Below are positions 42,021-51,654 of a stretch of 64,000 bases of DNA, in pieces (position 1 is the stretch's first letter; each line of letters begins with the position of its first letter). The position numbers were made by a program, and so were the translations under genes. Source of the DNA: Leisingera aquimarina DSM 24565 (GTDB lineage Bacteria > Pseudomonadota > Alphaproteobacteria > Rhodobacterales > Rhodobacteraceae); contig NZ_KI421504.1 of assembly GCF_000473165.1 (NCBI RefSeq), positions 868,596 through 932,595 of the forward strand, in the 5' to 3' direction. Below the pieces are notes generated by a model. It searched no databases. It was not told the origin of the DNA and saw only the letters and a program-made list of their open reading frames with translations.

Positions 42021-44295
42021 CCCGCCGCTTACGCTCAACTTTGCGTTTTACTTTGGCGCCTTTGTGCTTGGACTTTGCTGCCTTGCGCTTGACGGTGCGG
42101 CCTGCCGGGCTGCGCCGCCCGCCTTTGCGGGATCCACCGCCCTTGGGCAGTTCCAGGTTTTCAATCGCCAGCAATTCCAGCTCCAGCCCGCCGGTCACCG
42201 GCGCTGCCTGAACAAGCCGCACGGTCACCCGCTGGCCGATAGCCAGGGTCATGCCGGTATCGGCCCCCATCAGCGTCCCCGCTTGGGCGTCGAAATGAAA
42301 GAACTCGCGCCCGATCGAGCGCACCGGGACCAGCCCGTCCGCGCCGGTCTCATCCAGTTTCACAAAGGCTCCGAACCGGGCAATACCGCTGATCCGCCCT
42401 TCGAATTCATTGCCCACCCGTTCGCTGAGATAGGATGCCAAATAACGGTCCGTCGTATCCCGCTCGGCAATCATCGAGCGCCGTTCAGTGTCAGAGATAT
42501 GGGTGGCGGTTTCTTCCATCCGTTCGATCTGGGCCTCGTCCAGCCCGTCATCTCCCCAGCCATGCGAGGAGACCAGCGAGCGGTGCACGATCAGGTCCGC
42601 ATAGCGCCGGATGGGCGAGGTGAAATGTGCGTAGTTCTTGAGTGCCAGGCCGAAATGACCAAAGTTCTCCGGGTTGTAATAGGCCTGCTGCATCGACCGC
42701 AGGGTGGAGATGTTGATCAGTTCCGCCTCATCGGTCCCAGCCGCGTGGTTCAGCAGCGCGTTCAAGTGCCGGGTCTGCAACACTTGGCCCTTGGCCAGAT
42801 TCAACCCCGCCGCACGGGCAGTTTCACGCAATGCTTCCAGCTTTTCCTGCGCCGGTTCCTCATGCACCCGGAACAGCAGCGGCGAGCGCTTATTGATCAG
42901 CGTTTCCGCCGCGGCGACATTGGCGAGGATCATGAACTCCTCAATCAGCTTGTGGGCATCCAGACGGTCGCGGAATGCAACCGAGCTGACCTGACCAGCG
43001 TCATCCAGGATGATTTTGCGCTCCGGCAGGTCCAAGTCCAGGGGCTCCCGCACCGCACGCGCTCTTTTTAGAGCCTGATATGCGGCAAAAAGCGGTTTGA
43101 TCACATCTTCCACAAAAGGAGTGGTCTTTTCGTTCGGAATGCCGTTCATGGCCTCCTGCACCTCGGCGTAATGCAGCGAGGCGGCGGAGCGCATCAGTCC
43201 GCGCACAAACCGGTGGCCGATCTTGTTGCCCTCGGCATCCACTTGCATCCGCGCAGCGATACAGGCACGCGGTACCCCTTCATGCAATGAACACAGATCG
43301 CCCGACAGCCGGTCCGGCAGCATCGGTACCACACGGTCGGGGAAATAGCTGGAGTTGCCGCGCTTCTTTGCCTCGCGGTCCAGCGCAGAACCGGGGCGCA
43401 CATAGGCTGCCACATCGGCAATTGCCACCCAGATCACATGGCCGCCGGGGTTCTTCGGGTCGTCGTCGGCATGGGCATAGCAGGCGTCGTCATGGTCGCG
43501 CGCATCCGCCGGGTCGATGGTGACCAGCGGCAGCTCGCGCAGGTCTTCGCGGCCCTTGAGGCCCATCGGTTTGGCGGCATCCGCCTCGGCCATGACCGGA
43601 TCGGGAAAATGGTCAGGGATGCCGTGCTGGTGAATAGCGATCAGCGACACTGCCTTTGGTGCCGTCGGGTCGCCCAGCCGTTCCACGATCCGCGCGCGCG
43701 GCAGGCCCATGCGGCCCTTGGGGCCGGCCTGCTCCGCCTCGACCAGCTCGCCGTCCTTGGCGCCGTTGATGGCGTCCGGTGCTACCATCCATTCGCTGGA
43801 CGCGGCCTTGTCGATGGGTATAATCCGCCCGCCTTCGGAGCCTGCACGGAAGATGCCGAGGACCCGTTTCGGGTTGGTGCCGATGCGGCGGATCAGCCGA
43901 GCCTCGTAATTGTGGTCCTGATCCGGAACCAGCTGCAGCTTGACCAGAATCTTGTCGCCTTCACCCAGGGCCGGATCTGAGGCTTTGGGCAGGATCAGAA
44001 TGACCGGTTCGATCCCCTCGCCATGCCACTCCAGCGGGTGGCCATACAGGTCGCCATCCGCGTCCGGCGCCTTTACCTGCAGCACCGTCACCGGCGGCAT
44101 CTGGTCCGGGTCGCGGTAGGTCTTCTTGCGCTTTTGCAAGTGGCCCTCACCCTCCAGCTCCTTGAGGATCCGCTTGAGGTCGATACGGTCGGCGCCCTTG
44201 ATGCCAAAGGCCTTGGCAATGTCGCGCTTGGAAGTATGGGTCGGGTTGGCGGAGATCCAGTCGAGGATTTCGGCCTTGGAGGGAATACGGCTCAT
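42016..44295 (-). CDS. rnr: ribonuclease R
   Basis: RNase R is a processive 3'-5' exoribonuclease able to digest structured RNA. The 759-residue protein has an N-terminal winged helix, cold-shock domains, and the RNB catalytic block with DPADARDHDDACYA (the Mg-binding Asp cluster, about residues 260-273). An S1 domain lies near residues 640-725, and the tail is very Lys/Arg-rich, as in other RNase R. I start at MSRIPSKAEILDW (44295); an ATG 12 codons upstream is possible. Confidence 0.95.
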   Translation of the reverse strand: MSRIPSKAEILDWISANPTHTSKRDIAKAFGIKGADRIDLKRILKELEGEGHLQKRKKTYRDPDQMPPVTVLQVKAPDADGDLYGHPLEWHGEGIEPVILILPKASDPALGEGDKILVKLQLVPDQDHNYEARLIRRIGTNPKRVLGIFRAGSEGGRIIPIDKAASSEWMVAPDAINGAKDGELVEAEQAGPKGRMGLPRARIVERLGDPTAPKAVSLIAIHQHGIPDHFPDPVMAEADAAKPMGLKGREDLRELPLVTIDPADARDHDDACYAHADDDPKNPGGHVIWVAIADVAAYVRPGSALDREAKKRGNSSYFPDRVVPMLPDRLSGDLCSLHEGVPRACIAARMQVDAEGNKIGHRFVRGLMRSAASLHYAEVQEAMNGIPNEKTTPFVEDVIKPLFAAYQALKRARAVREPLDLDLPERKIILDDAGQVSSVAFRDRLDAHKLIEEFMILANVAAAETLINKRSPLLFRVHEEPAQEKLEALRETARAAGLNLAKGQVLQTRHLNALLNHAAGTDEAELINISTLRSMQQAYYNPENFGHFGLALKNYAHFTSPIRRYADLIVHRSLVSSHGWGDDGLDEAQIERMEETATHISDTERRSMIAERDTTDRYLASYLSERVGNEFEGRISGIARFGAFVKLDETGADGLVPVRSIGREFFHFDAQAGTLMGADTGMTLAIGQRVTVRLVQAAPVTGGLELELLAIENLELPKGGGSRKGGRRSPAGRTVKRKAAKSKHKGAKVKRKVERKRRE

Positions 44296-44352
44296 GTCTT
44301 CCGCCCTACCACGGCGGGCCAGCGGCGTCATGGTGAAAAGCGCGCGGTGGGA

Positions 44353-44925
44353 TCAGCGCCGCGGCAGATCGGCGGCGGTGTCAACGTCGCACAGGGTATC
44401 GGTCAGCGCGATACGGTGTCCGGGCAGGGTTTTCAGGGTGTCGGCAAGGGCATGTTCGCTGGACCAGCGGACATTTCCGAACAGGTCATGGGGCAGGCGG
44501 GAGGGATGTTTGGCGCCCGCCAGCCAATAGCCGCCGTCATCGGCAGGGCCAAAGACAGCGTCGTGATCACCAAGCGCAGCGAAAGCGCGGGCGATATGGG
44601 CGCGGGTGATGCCGGGAATATCGGCGCCGATCAGGCACACAGGACCGGGGGTGGATTGAAGGATCTTCTTCATCCGCTGCCCCAAATCTCCACCACCTTG
44701 CGGCAGCCGGGGCAGGTCTGCGGGCCAAACTTTGGAAACCACTGCCCTGTCCGGTGCCACCGCCAGCACGATCTGCCAGCGCAGATCGCGCAAGCGGCGG
44801 ATCAGCCGGACGGATTGATGCCGGAACCACCAAGTGGCCGGGATGACGCCGATGTCCCGGCCCAGCCGGGTCTTGACCCGGCCCGGCCGCGGTTCCTTGA
44901 CCATGATGATCAAGGTGCGTTTCAC
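44353..44925 (-). CDS. TIGR04282-type (DUF2064) glycosyltransferase-like protein
   Basis: The 190-residue protein has the nucleotide-sugar transferase-like motifs of the DUF2064 family: VKEPRPGRVKTRL at the N-terminus (residues 9-21), the metal-binding LIGADIPGI, and FGPADDGGYWLAG. Members are linked to arsenosugar synthesis in some bacteria, but no arsenic gene lies nearby, so the substrate is unknown. The start overlaps the stop of the upstream GNAT gene. Confidence 0.85.
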   Translation of the reverse strand: MKRTLIIMVKEPRPGRVKTRLGRDIGVIPATWWFRHQSVRLIRRLRDLRWQIVLAVAPDRAVVSKVWPADLPRLPQGGGDLGQRMKKILQSTPGPVCLIGADIPGITRAHIARAFAALGDHDAVFGPADDGGYWLAGAKHPSRLPHDLFGNVRWSSEHALADTLKTLPGHRIALTDTLCDVDTAADLPRR

Positions 44926-45347
44926 GTGAAATCACGCACCATGTCCCGGTGATCTATGCCGGCGTCGTCATAGACCGGACCAAAGGCGTTGAAGCCGAGC
45001 CTTTCATAGAACCCGATGGCATGGAGCTGCGCGCCGAGTTTGGCTTTGGCAATGCCCGGTTCAGCCCGCGCGTTATGCACCGCCGCCTCGATCAGCTTGG
45101 CGCCCAGGCCCGTGCCGCGGGCGGAGGGCAGCACACAGACCCGGCCGATCTTGGCAGTATCCCCCTTGAAGACAATCCGCGCGGTTCCCACGGGGATACT
45201 GTCCTGAAGGGCCAGCAGATGGGTGGCATCGGCGTCCAGCGTGTCCTGTTCCTCTTCCACCGGCACGCCCTGTTCCTCGACAAACACCTGGTGGCGCAGG
45301 GCAAAGCAGGTTTGCAGATCATTTGTGACAGAGATGGTCAGGTTCAT
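44922..45347 (-). CDS. GNAT-family N-acetyltransferase
   Basis: A 141-residue protein with the GNAT core: [13 protein letters not shown] near the N-terminus (ElaA-like), then [22 protein letters not shown] carrying the acetyl-CoA pyrophosphate loop (R/Q-x-x-G-x-G/A) and the terminal [11 protein letters not shown]. The substrate is unknown. Its ends overlap dapE upstream and the DUF2064 gene downstream, making a three-gene unit. Confidence 0.88.
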   Translation of the reverse strand: MNLTISVTNDLQTCFALRHQVFVEEQGVPVEEEQDTLDADATHLLALQDSIPVGTARIVFKGDTAKIGRVCVLPSARGTGLGAKLIEAAVHNARAEPGIAKAKLGAQLHAIGFYERLGFNAFGPVYDDAGIDHRDMVRDFT

Positions 45348-46489
45348 CCAAAATATTCCTGCAGGATGCGGGTGTAGATCGCCTTTAGCTGGTGGATCTG
45401 CGCGACCTCGACCCGTTCATCCACCTGATGCATGGATTTGCCGACCAGGCCGAACTCCACCACAGGGCAGTGGTTCTTCACAAACCGCGCGTCCGAGGTG
45501 CCGCCGGTGGTCGACAGTTCGGGTGTCTTGCCGGTTTCCGCCGCTACCGCTGCCGAGACCAGTTCCGACAAGGCACCCGGCGGGGTGATGAAGCTCTCGC
45601 CCGAGATTTTCACCTTCATGGCGATTTCAACGCCGAACTCAGCTGCGACCTTATCCGCCTCGCCCTGCAGCCATTCGGTCAGGCTGGCGCCGCTGTGCGA
45701 GTCGTTGAAGCGGATGTTGACGGCCGAGGTTGCCTGCGCCGGGATCACATTGGTGGCCGGGTTACCGGTGTCGATGGTGACCACCGCCAGGGTGGAGGCG
45801 TCAAAATGATCGGTGCCCTGGTCCAGCTCGTGGCTCGCCAGCCGGTCCATCAGCCGGGCCATCGCGTTCAGCGGGTTGTTGGCGCGGTGCGGATAGGCGG
45901 AATGGCCCTGCACGCCGGTCACCGTGAACCAGGCGGTAAGGGAGCCGCGGCGGCCGATCTTGATCATTTCGCCCATCTCATTGGGGCAGGTGGGCTCGCC
46001 CACCAGGCAGACGGACATCTGCTCGCCTTCGCGGTCCATGTAATCCAGCAGCGCAGTGGTGCCGTCCACCGCATCGCCTTCCTCGTCGCCGGTGATGGTC
46101 AGGATGATGGCGCCGTCCGGCGGCGTGTCCTTCACAAAGTCAATCGCAGCGGCGGCAAAGGCGGCCACGCCCGATTTCATGTCGGTGGCGCCGCGGCCGT
46201 ACATGAATCCGTCTTTTTCTTCGGCGCCAAAGGGCGGCATGGTCCAGGCGGCCTCATCCCCCAGCGGCACGACATCGGTGTGGCCGTTGAAACCAAAGGC
46301 CTTGGCATGACCCTTGACGCCCCAGCGGGCAAACAGGTTGCTGACCTCGCCGCGGTCTGTTCGGGTGCACTCAAAACCTGCGCCGCTCAGCAGTTTCTCC
46401 AGCAGCACCAGCGCGCCGCCTTCCTCGGGTGTCACCGACGGGCAGCGGATCAGGTCGGCAGTCAGGCGGGCGGGATCGGTTTGCGGCAT
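45344..46489 (-). CDS. dapE: succinyl-diaminopimelate desuccinylase DapE
   Basis: DapE hydrolyses N-succinyl-L,L-diaminopimelate in the succinylase branch of lysine and cell-wall precursor synthesis. The 381-residue M20-type enzyme has the zinc ligands H70 in [11 protein letters not shown]103 in [10 protein letters not shown] and the catalytic/metal Glu pair in TGDEEGDA (about 134-140). A further motif MHQVDERV lies near the C-terminus. dapD of the same branch is at 53264-54091, separate from it. Its stop overlaps the GNAT start. Confidence 0.95.
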   Translation of the reverse strand: MPQTDPARLTADLIRCPSVTPEEGGALVLLEKLLSGAGFECTRTDRGEVSNLFARWGVKGHAKAFGFNGHTDVVPLGDEAAWTMPPFGAEEKDGFMYGRGATDMKSGVAAFAAAAIDFVKDTPPDGAIILTITGDEEGDAVDGTTALLDYMDREGEQMSVCLVGEPTCPNEMGEMIKIGRRGSLTAWFTVTGVQGHSAYPHRANNPLNAMARLMDRLASHELDQGTDHFDASTLAVVTIDTGNPATNVIPAQATSAVNIRFNDSHSGASLTEWLQGEADKVAAEFGVEIAMKVKISGESFITPPGALSELVSAAVAAETGKTPELSTTGGTSDARFVKNHCPVVEFGLVGKSMHQVDERVEVAQIHQLKAIYTRILQEYFG

Positions 46490-46805
46490 GGGCGGGCTCC
46501 AGAGTTTCGGGTGCGCCCAGGCCTAGCGCGGATCGGGGCGCGGTGCAATTCGCCGCTGAGGCAGGGAATGTGGCGCAAAAGCTGCGGTTTTGCAGATGCG
46601 ACCGTGCCAGTCTGACTCACATAAAATTTTATGTTAAGGCTTTGTTAATAATGACCCGAGGCAGGGCAACCAAACGAGCAACAAGGGCCGCAAAGGCCAA
46701 GCAGGAGCAAGCTGCGCGCAGCCGCGGCGCCACTGTGATTGACAGCAGGCGCAAGCCTGTCGCTCTCGTTTGTCCGGCCTCTGACAGGCAAGAGGTGGGC
46801 AGATC
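46490..46805. other. intergenic region upstream of the Hint protein, CtrA-like box
   Basis: These 316 bases between divergent genes hold no convincing gene. The part at 46619-46652 is unusually AT-rich. It contains TTAA-N7-TTAAT (46634-46649), one base from the CtrA consensus, about 157 bases before the ATG at 46806. AGAGGTGG just before that ATG is the ribosome binding site. Confidence 0.5.
46634..46649 (+). promoter_or_regulatory. CtrA-like box upstream of the Hint-domain gene
   Basis: Both TTAA half-sites are exact with the standard 7-base spacing; only the last base of the consensus (C) differs. The AT-rich surroundings in a GC-rich genome add weight. Direction and use are predictions. 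Confidence 0.5.
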
Positions 46806-48377
46806 ATGGCAACAGGCGCTGAACTCAACTATCAGACGAACGCCTCTGCAACGCAGATGGCGCAGACGATTTTTGGCGATGGCGCCACGGTTGTTGGGGC
46901 GTCCTATTCGGGGTGGAGCCAGTCTTCGGCGATCTATTCCGGCGGCGATTCCCTGGCGCCGGGCGCAACACCCGGCGATTCCGGTGTCATTCTGTCGACC
47001 GGGCGGGCCAGCCATTTCACCCGCTCCGGCGGGGATCCCAACCGATCCACCCAGACATCGACCAACACGCCTGGCGAAAGCAACAATGCGGATTTCAATG
47101 CCGCAGCTGGCACCAATACTTATGATGCCTCCTACCTGGATGTGAGTTTCATCCCCGATTCGGATGTGATGACGATGCAATTCGTCTTTTCTTCCGAGGA
47201 ATTCCCGGAATTTCAGAATTCGGTCTATCAGGACGTGGTCGCAGTCTGGATCAACGGCGAGCAGGTCCTGATGGAGGTCGGAAACGGCCAGGCCAACCCC
47301 AGCAACATCAGTTCGTCAATCAACGAGAACCTTTATCTCGATAACGCAGGGGACGATTTCAACACCGAGATGGACGGGCTTACCCTGACCATGACGTTGA
47401 CGATGCGCGTCAATCCCGGTGAGGTGAACGACATCCGCATCGGCATCGCGGATGTGAGCGACAGCCGCTACGACAGTAACCTTCTGATCGCCGCGGACTC
47501 GGTGCAGACTGATCTGGTGGCAATGACCGACAATGTCTTTGTGGCACCTGACAGCAGCAAGACCATCGACGTGCTGGCTAATGACGTGAACAATTCCGGC
47601 GGCACTCTGACGATCACCCATATCAACGGCACCGCAGTGACGGCGGGGGCAGTGGTGACGCTCAACACCGGGCAAGAGGTGCAGCTGAACGCGGATGGCA
47701 CGCTGACGTTGATCGGTGATGGCGATGTTGAGGACTTCAATTTTACCTATGGCGTGACCAATGGCGTCAATACCGATACCGGCTTTGTCAATGCCAGTTC
47801 GATCCCTTGTTTCGTGGCAGGGACCCGGATCCGGACGCCTTATGGCGAGGTGCCAGTAGAGGATCTGATGCCTGGCGATCTGGTGGAAACTCGGGACGAC
47901 GGTGCGCAGGTGCTGTGCTGGACTGGCGGACGATCGGTGGCGGCGGCAGGTGATTTTGCGCCGATCCGCATTGCCGCTGATACCTTCGACCGGCACGGCG
48001 AACTGATGGTCTCGCCGCAGCACAGGGTGCTGGTGCGCGGGGCCCATGCTGAGCTGTTCTTTGGCGAGGAAGAGGTGCTGGTGGCAGCCAAGGATCTGGT
48101 CAACGGGCGCAGTGTGGCGCGCTGTCCAGGCGGGGAGGTCACCTATGTGCATCTGATGTTCGACCGCCATCAGGTGATCTATTCTGAAGGTCTGGCCACT
48201 GAAAGCTTTTTACCCGGCCCGCAGATCGTCAACCTGTTCGAACGGCCGGTGGCAGAGGAGATCTGCGCCTTGTTCCCAGAGCTCGATCCTGAAACCGGCG
48301 CGGGTTACAGCGCGGCAGCGCGGCCTGCGCTGAAAGCATATGAAGGGAGGCTGCTGGCCGCGATCCAGGCGGCCTGA
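46806..48377 (+). CDS. choice-of-anchor L / Hint-domain protein
   Basis: A 523-residue protein without a signal peptide, acidic and rich in Asn, Thr and Asp. Residues 1-245 form a beta-rich region of the choice-of-anchor L type (VILSTGRAS, then SSEEFPEFQNSVYQDVVAVW). A cadherin-like/VCBS stretch follows (VFVAPDSSKTIDVLANDVN). A Hint domain begins at Cys335 (PCFVAGTRIRTPYGEVPVED) and includes SPQHRVLV. Hint domains self-cleave at the Cys. Such proteins in Rhodobacterales are usually large secreted or surface proteins; secretion by a type I system is inferred. AGAGGTGG precedes the ATG. Confidence 0.82.
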   Translation: MATGAELNYQTNASATQMAQTIFGDGATVVGASYSGWSQSSAIYSGGDSLAPGATPGDSGVILSTGRASHFTRSGGDPNRSTQTSTNTPGESNNADFNAAAGTNTYDASYLDVSFIPDSDVMTMQFVFSSEEFPEFQNSVYQDVVAVWINGEQVLMEVGNGQANPSNISSSINENLYLDNAGDDFNTEMDGLTLTMTLTMRVNPGEVNDIRIGIADVSDSRYDSNLLIAADSVQTDLVAMTDNVFVAPDSSKTIDVLANDVNNSGGTLTITHINGTAVTAGAVVTLNTGQEVQLNADGTLTLIGDGDVEDFNFTYGVTNGVNTDTGFVNASSIPCFVAGTRIRTPYGEVPVEDLMPGDLVETRDDGAQVLCWTGGRSVAAAGDFAPIRIAADTFDRHGELMVSPQHRVLVRGAHAELFFGEEEVLVAAKDLVNGRSVARCPGGEVTYVHLMFDRHQVIYSEGLATESFLPGPQIVNLFERPVAEEICALFPELDPETGAGYSAAARPALKAYEGRLLAAIQAA

Positions 48378-48382
48378 CGCAG

Positions 48383-49456
48383 GTGGGCTGGTTTGCGGTC
48401 TTTGGTGGCGGCCACAATTGGAGCGATCCGCAGACGCTGTTAACGGCGGGTCTAACCGACGGCGATTGCCTGCTGGTGCGCGGCACAATGATGCTGGAAT
48501 TTCACCTGCCGGAAAGCGCTAGGCCAGAGCCGCTGCTGCTTTACTCCCAAGGCGGCGATTGGCCGTTGCGGCTGGCGCTGCAGGCGGTGCCGGGCGGCGG
48601 CTTAAGCTTTGTGTTGGAGCAAAACGGTGCCGTGCTGCACCAGACGCTGAATCCAACCAGCCTGGGGCGTACCGGCCGGTTGCGGCTGATCTATGCCTGG
48701 GACGCGCCTGCCCGCACAGGGCGGCTGACGCTGGAGCGGCCGGACGGCAGCCAGATGCAGATTGCTGCCCTGGCTGGACCCAAACCCTGGCGGCTGCGGG
48801 ACCTGCAGGCGCTGATCGGACCGCTGGGCTATGTGGCGCCGGCAGTAGAATACCTGGCGCTTTCCAGCTGCATGGAGCCGGCGGGCCCGGCCCCGGCGCT
48901 GCTGCCTTCCACCCCGATTGCCACACCTGAAGGCTACCGTGCGCTGAACAGTTTGCAGCGGGGCGATCTGGTTCTGAGCAGCAGCGGTGAGGCGGTGCCG
49001 GTCTTGCATGTGGTCGAACGCAAGGTGCCTGCGCTGGGCTCTTTTGCTCCGGTGCGGCTCAGGGCGCCTTATTTCGGGCTGCAGCGGGACATTCACGCGG
49101 CACCGTTCCAGCGGCTGGTGCTGTCCGGCTCGGAGGTGGAATATCTGTTTGGCCAGCCTGCGGTTCTAGTTCCGGCCGGCAATCTGCTGGGGACCGGTAC
49201 CGCCCTGCCGGGGGTGTCAGGCACACCGCTGATCACCTACCGCCAGGCGGTGCTGCCGGATCATGAGCCGCTGCTGGCCGCCGGCGCCATGACAGAAAGC
49301 CTGTTCCTGGGCCGCCTGCGGCGCGACCCCCAGCGTCTGGCTGCCAGCCTTTTGGCACCGCTGGGCGCCGCAGCCTTGCCCGAGCACCGGCAGCCGAAAT
49401 TCCCGGTGCTGCGGGCCTTTGACGCCGCAGTGCTGGCCGAGCGGAGGATCGCCTGA
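48383..49456 (+). CDS. Hint-like protein with degenerate active site
   Basis: The 357-residue protein starts at GTG 48383, six bases after the previous gene. Residues 1-160 look like a lectin/LamG-type beta sandwich. From about residue 174 the sequence TPIATPEGYRALNSLQRGDLVL aligns with the Hint start of the upstream neighbour, but the catalytic Cys is replaced by Ser/Thr. The later APFQRLVLSG replaces the SPQHRVLV motif. It therefore looks like a Hint fold that lost self-cleavage. It is likely a partner or duplicated offshoot of the gene before it. Confidence 0.7.
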   Translation: MGWFAVFGGGHNWSDPQTLLTAGLTDGDCLLVRGTMMLEFHLPESARPEPLLLYSQGGDWPLRLALQAVPGGGLSFVLEQNGAVLHQTLNPTSLGRTGRLRLIYAWDAPARTGRLTLERPDGSQMQIAALAGPKPWRLRDLQALIGPLGYVAPAVEYLALSSCMEPAGPAPALLPSTPIATPEGYRALNSLQRGDLVLSSSGEAVPVLHVVERKVPALGSFAPVRLRAPYFGLQRDIHAAPFQRLVLSGSEVEYLFGQPAVLVPAGNLLGTGTALPGVSGTPLITYRQAVLPDHEPLLAAGAMTESLFLGRLRRDPQRLAASLLAPLGAAALPEHRQPKFPVLRAFDAAVLAERRIA

Positions 49457-49501
49457 CACATCCGCAGCTTCGAAGCCGGCCTCTGCTGCCAAGGCGCTTG
49501 C

Positions 49502-50620
49502 GTGAAAAAGGGGAACCGCCTAAGGACGTTGAAACCATCCCAGAGGCCTGACCCGAGCGTTTCCGTGCTGTATCTTCGCCTGACCACCGCCGCCCTGTTC
49601 CTGATCTGGGGGCAATTGCTGTCTGCGCAGGTGCTGACAGTCAATACTGTCACCCGGCCGCCGTTTTCGATGGTGGAGGAGGGGCGCGACACGGGCTTCT
49701 CGTTGGAACTTCTGAAAATCCTGGCGGGGCGGTTGGATTGGGAGTACCGCGTCAATCGTACGAACAGCTTTGCGGATATGCTGGACGGCGTCCGCAGCGG
49801 CGAGGCCGATCTGGCCGCCGCCAATATCTCGATCACCGCCTCGCGCGAAGTGGTGATGGACTTCAGCCAGCCGATCTTCGAAAGCGGCCTGCAGATCATG
49901 GTGCACGCCGATGAAATCCGCCAGCCGTCGCTGCTGCGGGCGCTGCTATCCTGGGACCTGGCTGCGGCTATCGGCATCGCCTTCCTGATGCTGTTCGGCG
50001 GCGGCATGATGATGTGGGCCTTCGAGCGCCGCGCCCAGCCCTATTTCGACCGTCCGTTGAACGAGGCCTGGTTCCCCTCCTTCTGGTGGGCGCTGAATTT
50101 GGTTGTGAACGGCGGGTTCGAAGAACGGGTGCCGCGCACACCGGTGGGCCGGATGTTCGGTGTGGTGCTGGTTGTGTCGTCGCTGTTCATCGTCTCGGTC
50201 TTTGTCGCGAAGATCACCGCGGTGATGACGGTTGAGGCTATCAGCGGCTCGGTGAACTCGGTGAACGATCTGTATGGCAGATCCGTGGGAACCATTGGCG
50301 GGTCGACCGCTGCGGGGTTCCTTGACCGACGCGAAATCGACTATTCCGCCTTTAACGGTCTGGATGAGATGCTGGGCGCCTTTGAAGCTGGTGAGGTGAC
50401 GGCGCTGGTTTTTGATGCGCCGGTGCTGAATTTCTATGTACAGCAAGGCGGTTATCAATACGGCCACACCATCGGTCAGCCGTTCCTGCGCGAGAATTAC
50501 GGGCTGGTGTTCCCGGCCGGCTCGCCGCTGGTGGAAGAGGTCAACCAGGCGCTGCTGGCGATGCAGGAGGACGGCAGCTATGACGCCCTCTACCGCAAAT
50601 GGTTTGGCAGTCAGAACTGA
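49502..50620 (+). CDS. ionotropic-glutamate-receptor-like ligand-gated channel
   Basis: The 372-residue protein has an N-terminal signal/membrane segment (about 23-43). The first lobe of an amino-acid-binding domain follows (44-140, with [15 protein letters not shown] whose R115 matches the alpha-carboxylate Arg), then a membrane helix (about 150-172). Next come a re-entrant pore stretch ([20 protein letters not shown], 193-212) and another helix (217-240, ending [11 protein letters not shown]). The second lobe carries VGTIGGSTA and D305 in VFDAPVLN. This is the layout of prokaryotic glutamate receptors. The pore lacks the potassium filter TVGYGD. The start is a GTG. Confidence 0.8.
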   Translation: MKKGNRLRTLKPSQRPDPSVSVLYLRLTTAALFLIWGQLLSAQVLTVNTVTRPPFSMVEEGRDTGFSLELLKILAGRLDWEYRVNRTNSFADMLDGVRSGEADLAAANISITASREVVMDFSQPIFESGLQIMVHADEIRQPSLLRALLSWDLAAAIGIAFLMLFGGGMMMWAFERRAQPYFDRPLNEAWFPSFWWALNLVVNGGFEERVPRTPVGRMFGVVLVVSSLFIVSVFVAKITAVMTVEAISGSVNSVNDLYGRSVGTIGGSTAAGFLDRREIDYSAFNGLDEMLGAFEAGEVTALVFDAPVLNFYVQQGGYQYGHTIGQPFLRENYGLVFPAGSPLVEEVNQALLAMQEDGSYDALYRKWFGSQN

Positions 50621-50629
50621 CGCCTGGCC

Positions 50630-50977
50630 TTAGTGGAAAACCGGCTCTTCACCGTCAAAGAACGGGGTCATCTGCGCGACGATCACGGCGTTTTCCTCCA
50701 GCGCCCTCTGCATCAACGCACGTTCCTCATCGCCGATCTCATGGCCTTCGGCCTCGCGCTCTTCCAGCGTGCCGTAACCGGTGACATCCAGCGGCGCGGT
50801 ATCGGCTTGTTTCAGGATCGCCACGGTTTCGCGCACCGCCTCGGCCTCATCCACCCCGGAGGCATAGATCATCAGCGCCGCGCCGGTGGCGCCATCAGGC
50901 AGGCCGTCCCCGGCCTTGCGTCCGATCTGGACAAGCAGGGTATAGACTTGCTGCCGGGAGGGTTTCTTCTTTTCCAT
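50630..50977 (-). CDS. small conserved acidic protein of unknown function
   Basis: A 115-residue soluble protein from ATG 50977 (MEKKKPSRQQVYTLLVQIGR). It is predicted alpha/beta with a very acidic second half (EEREAEGHEIGDEERALMQR) and ends EEPVFH. I recognise it only as a type of hypothetical protein common in Rhodobacterales. It is convergent with the channel gene, with a gap of nine bases, and divergent from the HutD gene. Confidence 0.7.
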   Translation of the reverse strand: MEKKKPSRQQVYTLLVQIGRKAGDGLPDGATGAALMIYASGVDEAEAVRETVAILKQADTAPLDVTGYGTLEEREAEGHEIGDEERALMQRALEENAVIVAQMTPFFDGEEPVFH

Positions 50978-51120
50978 GCCGCCGCCATAGCCCCGGTGCA
51001 GGGGGTGGTCAATCAAATAGAGATAACGCGCAGACTGGATGGGCAGTAAGCGGAGGGCTTGCGGTCATTTGTATCCGGGCTTTATGTCTAGGCCTATTGG
51101 AACGCCAAAGGGACATGCCA

Positions 51121-51654
51121 ATGCGCTTCTCCGCCCAAACTGCCCAACCGGTTCCCTGGAAGAACGGCGGCGGTGTGACCCGTGAGTTGGCGTCGCACGC
51201 AGAAGGCGGCCGGATGGTCTGGCGCCTCAGTTTGGCAGAGATCTCGCGGGACGGCCCGTTTTCTGCTTTTCCCGGCCTTGCCCGTATCCACTGCATCGTG
51301 GCGGGCGCCGGGCATGTTCTGTCCAACGCAGGAACCCGCCTGGAGGCCCGCCTGATGGAACCGCTGGCGTTTGACGGCTGCCTGGAGCTGGACTGTTGCC
51401 TGCGAAGCGGCGCTTGCAAGGCCTTCAACGTGATCTATAATCCCCAGCTTGTGTCGGCAGAGGCCAAGGTTCTGAGTGATGGAAGGGTGTCTAATGCTGC
51501 GGGCGGCCAGGTGGTCCTTGTTGTGTCGGGCAGCTTGGAATTGAGCGGTGGAGACAGGCTTATTCCTGGTGAAGGGATCATCATGGAAAACGCCGCCAGC
51601 GGAGAGATCTCCGAAGGCGGCGCAGTGATCCAAGTGCGGTTTCAGCCGGTTTAG
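51121..51654 (+). CDS. hutD: HutD-family protein
   Basis: HutD proteins are cupin-fold accessory proteins of histidine utilisation with an unclear biochemical role, thought to sense or cap formimino-glutamate or urocanate. The 177-residue sequence opens with VPWKNGGGVTRELA, the family signature, and contains SLAEISRDGPFSAFPGLAR. I chose ATG 51121 because AAAGGGA lies seven bases upstream; ATG 51115 and TTG 51097 are in frame. It overlaps the convergent hutF by four bases. Confidence 0.88.
   Translation: MRFSAQTAQPVPWKNGGGVTRELASHAEGGRMVWRLSLAEISRDGPFSAFPGLARIHCIVAGAGHVLSNAGTRLEARLMEPLAFDGCLELDCCLRSGACKAFNVIYNPQLVSAEAKVLSDGRVSNAAGGQVVLVVSGSLELSGGDRLIPGEGIIMENAASGEISEGGAVIQVRFQPV

Noticed and set aside
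45392-46615. 407-codon open frame antisense to dapE
   Set aside because: Same effect; dapE carries all catalytic motifs on the other strand.
46651-46830. Possible short Arg/Ala-rich gene (MTRGRATKRATRAAKAK) before the Hint gene
   Set aside because: Overlaps the next start, no ribosome binding site, and no homologue recognised; treated as leader.
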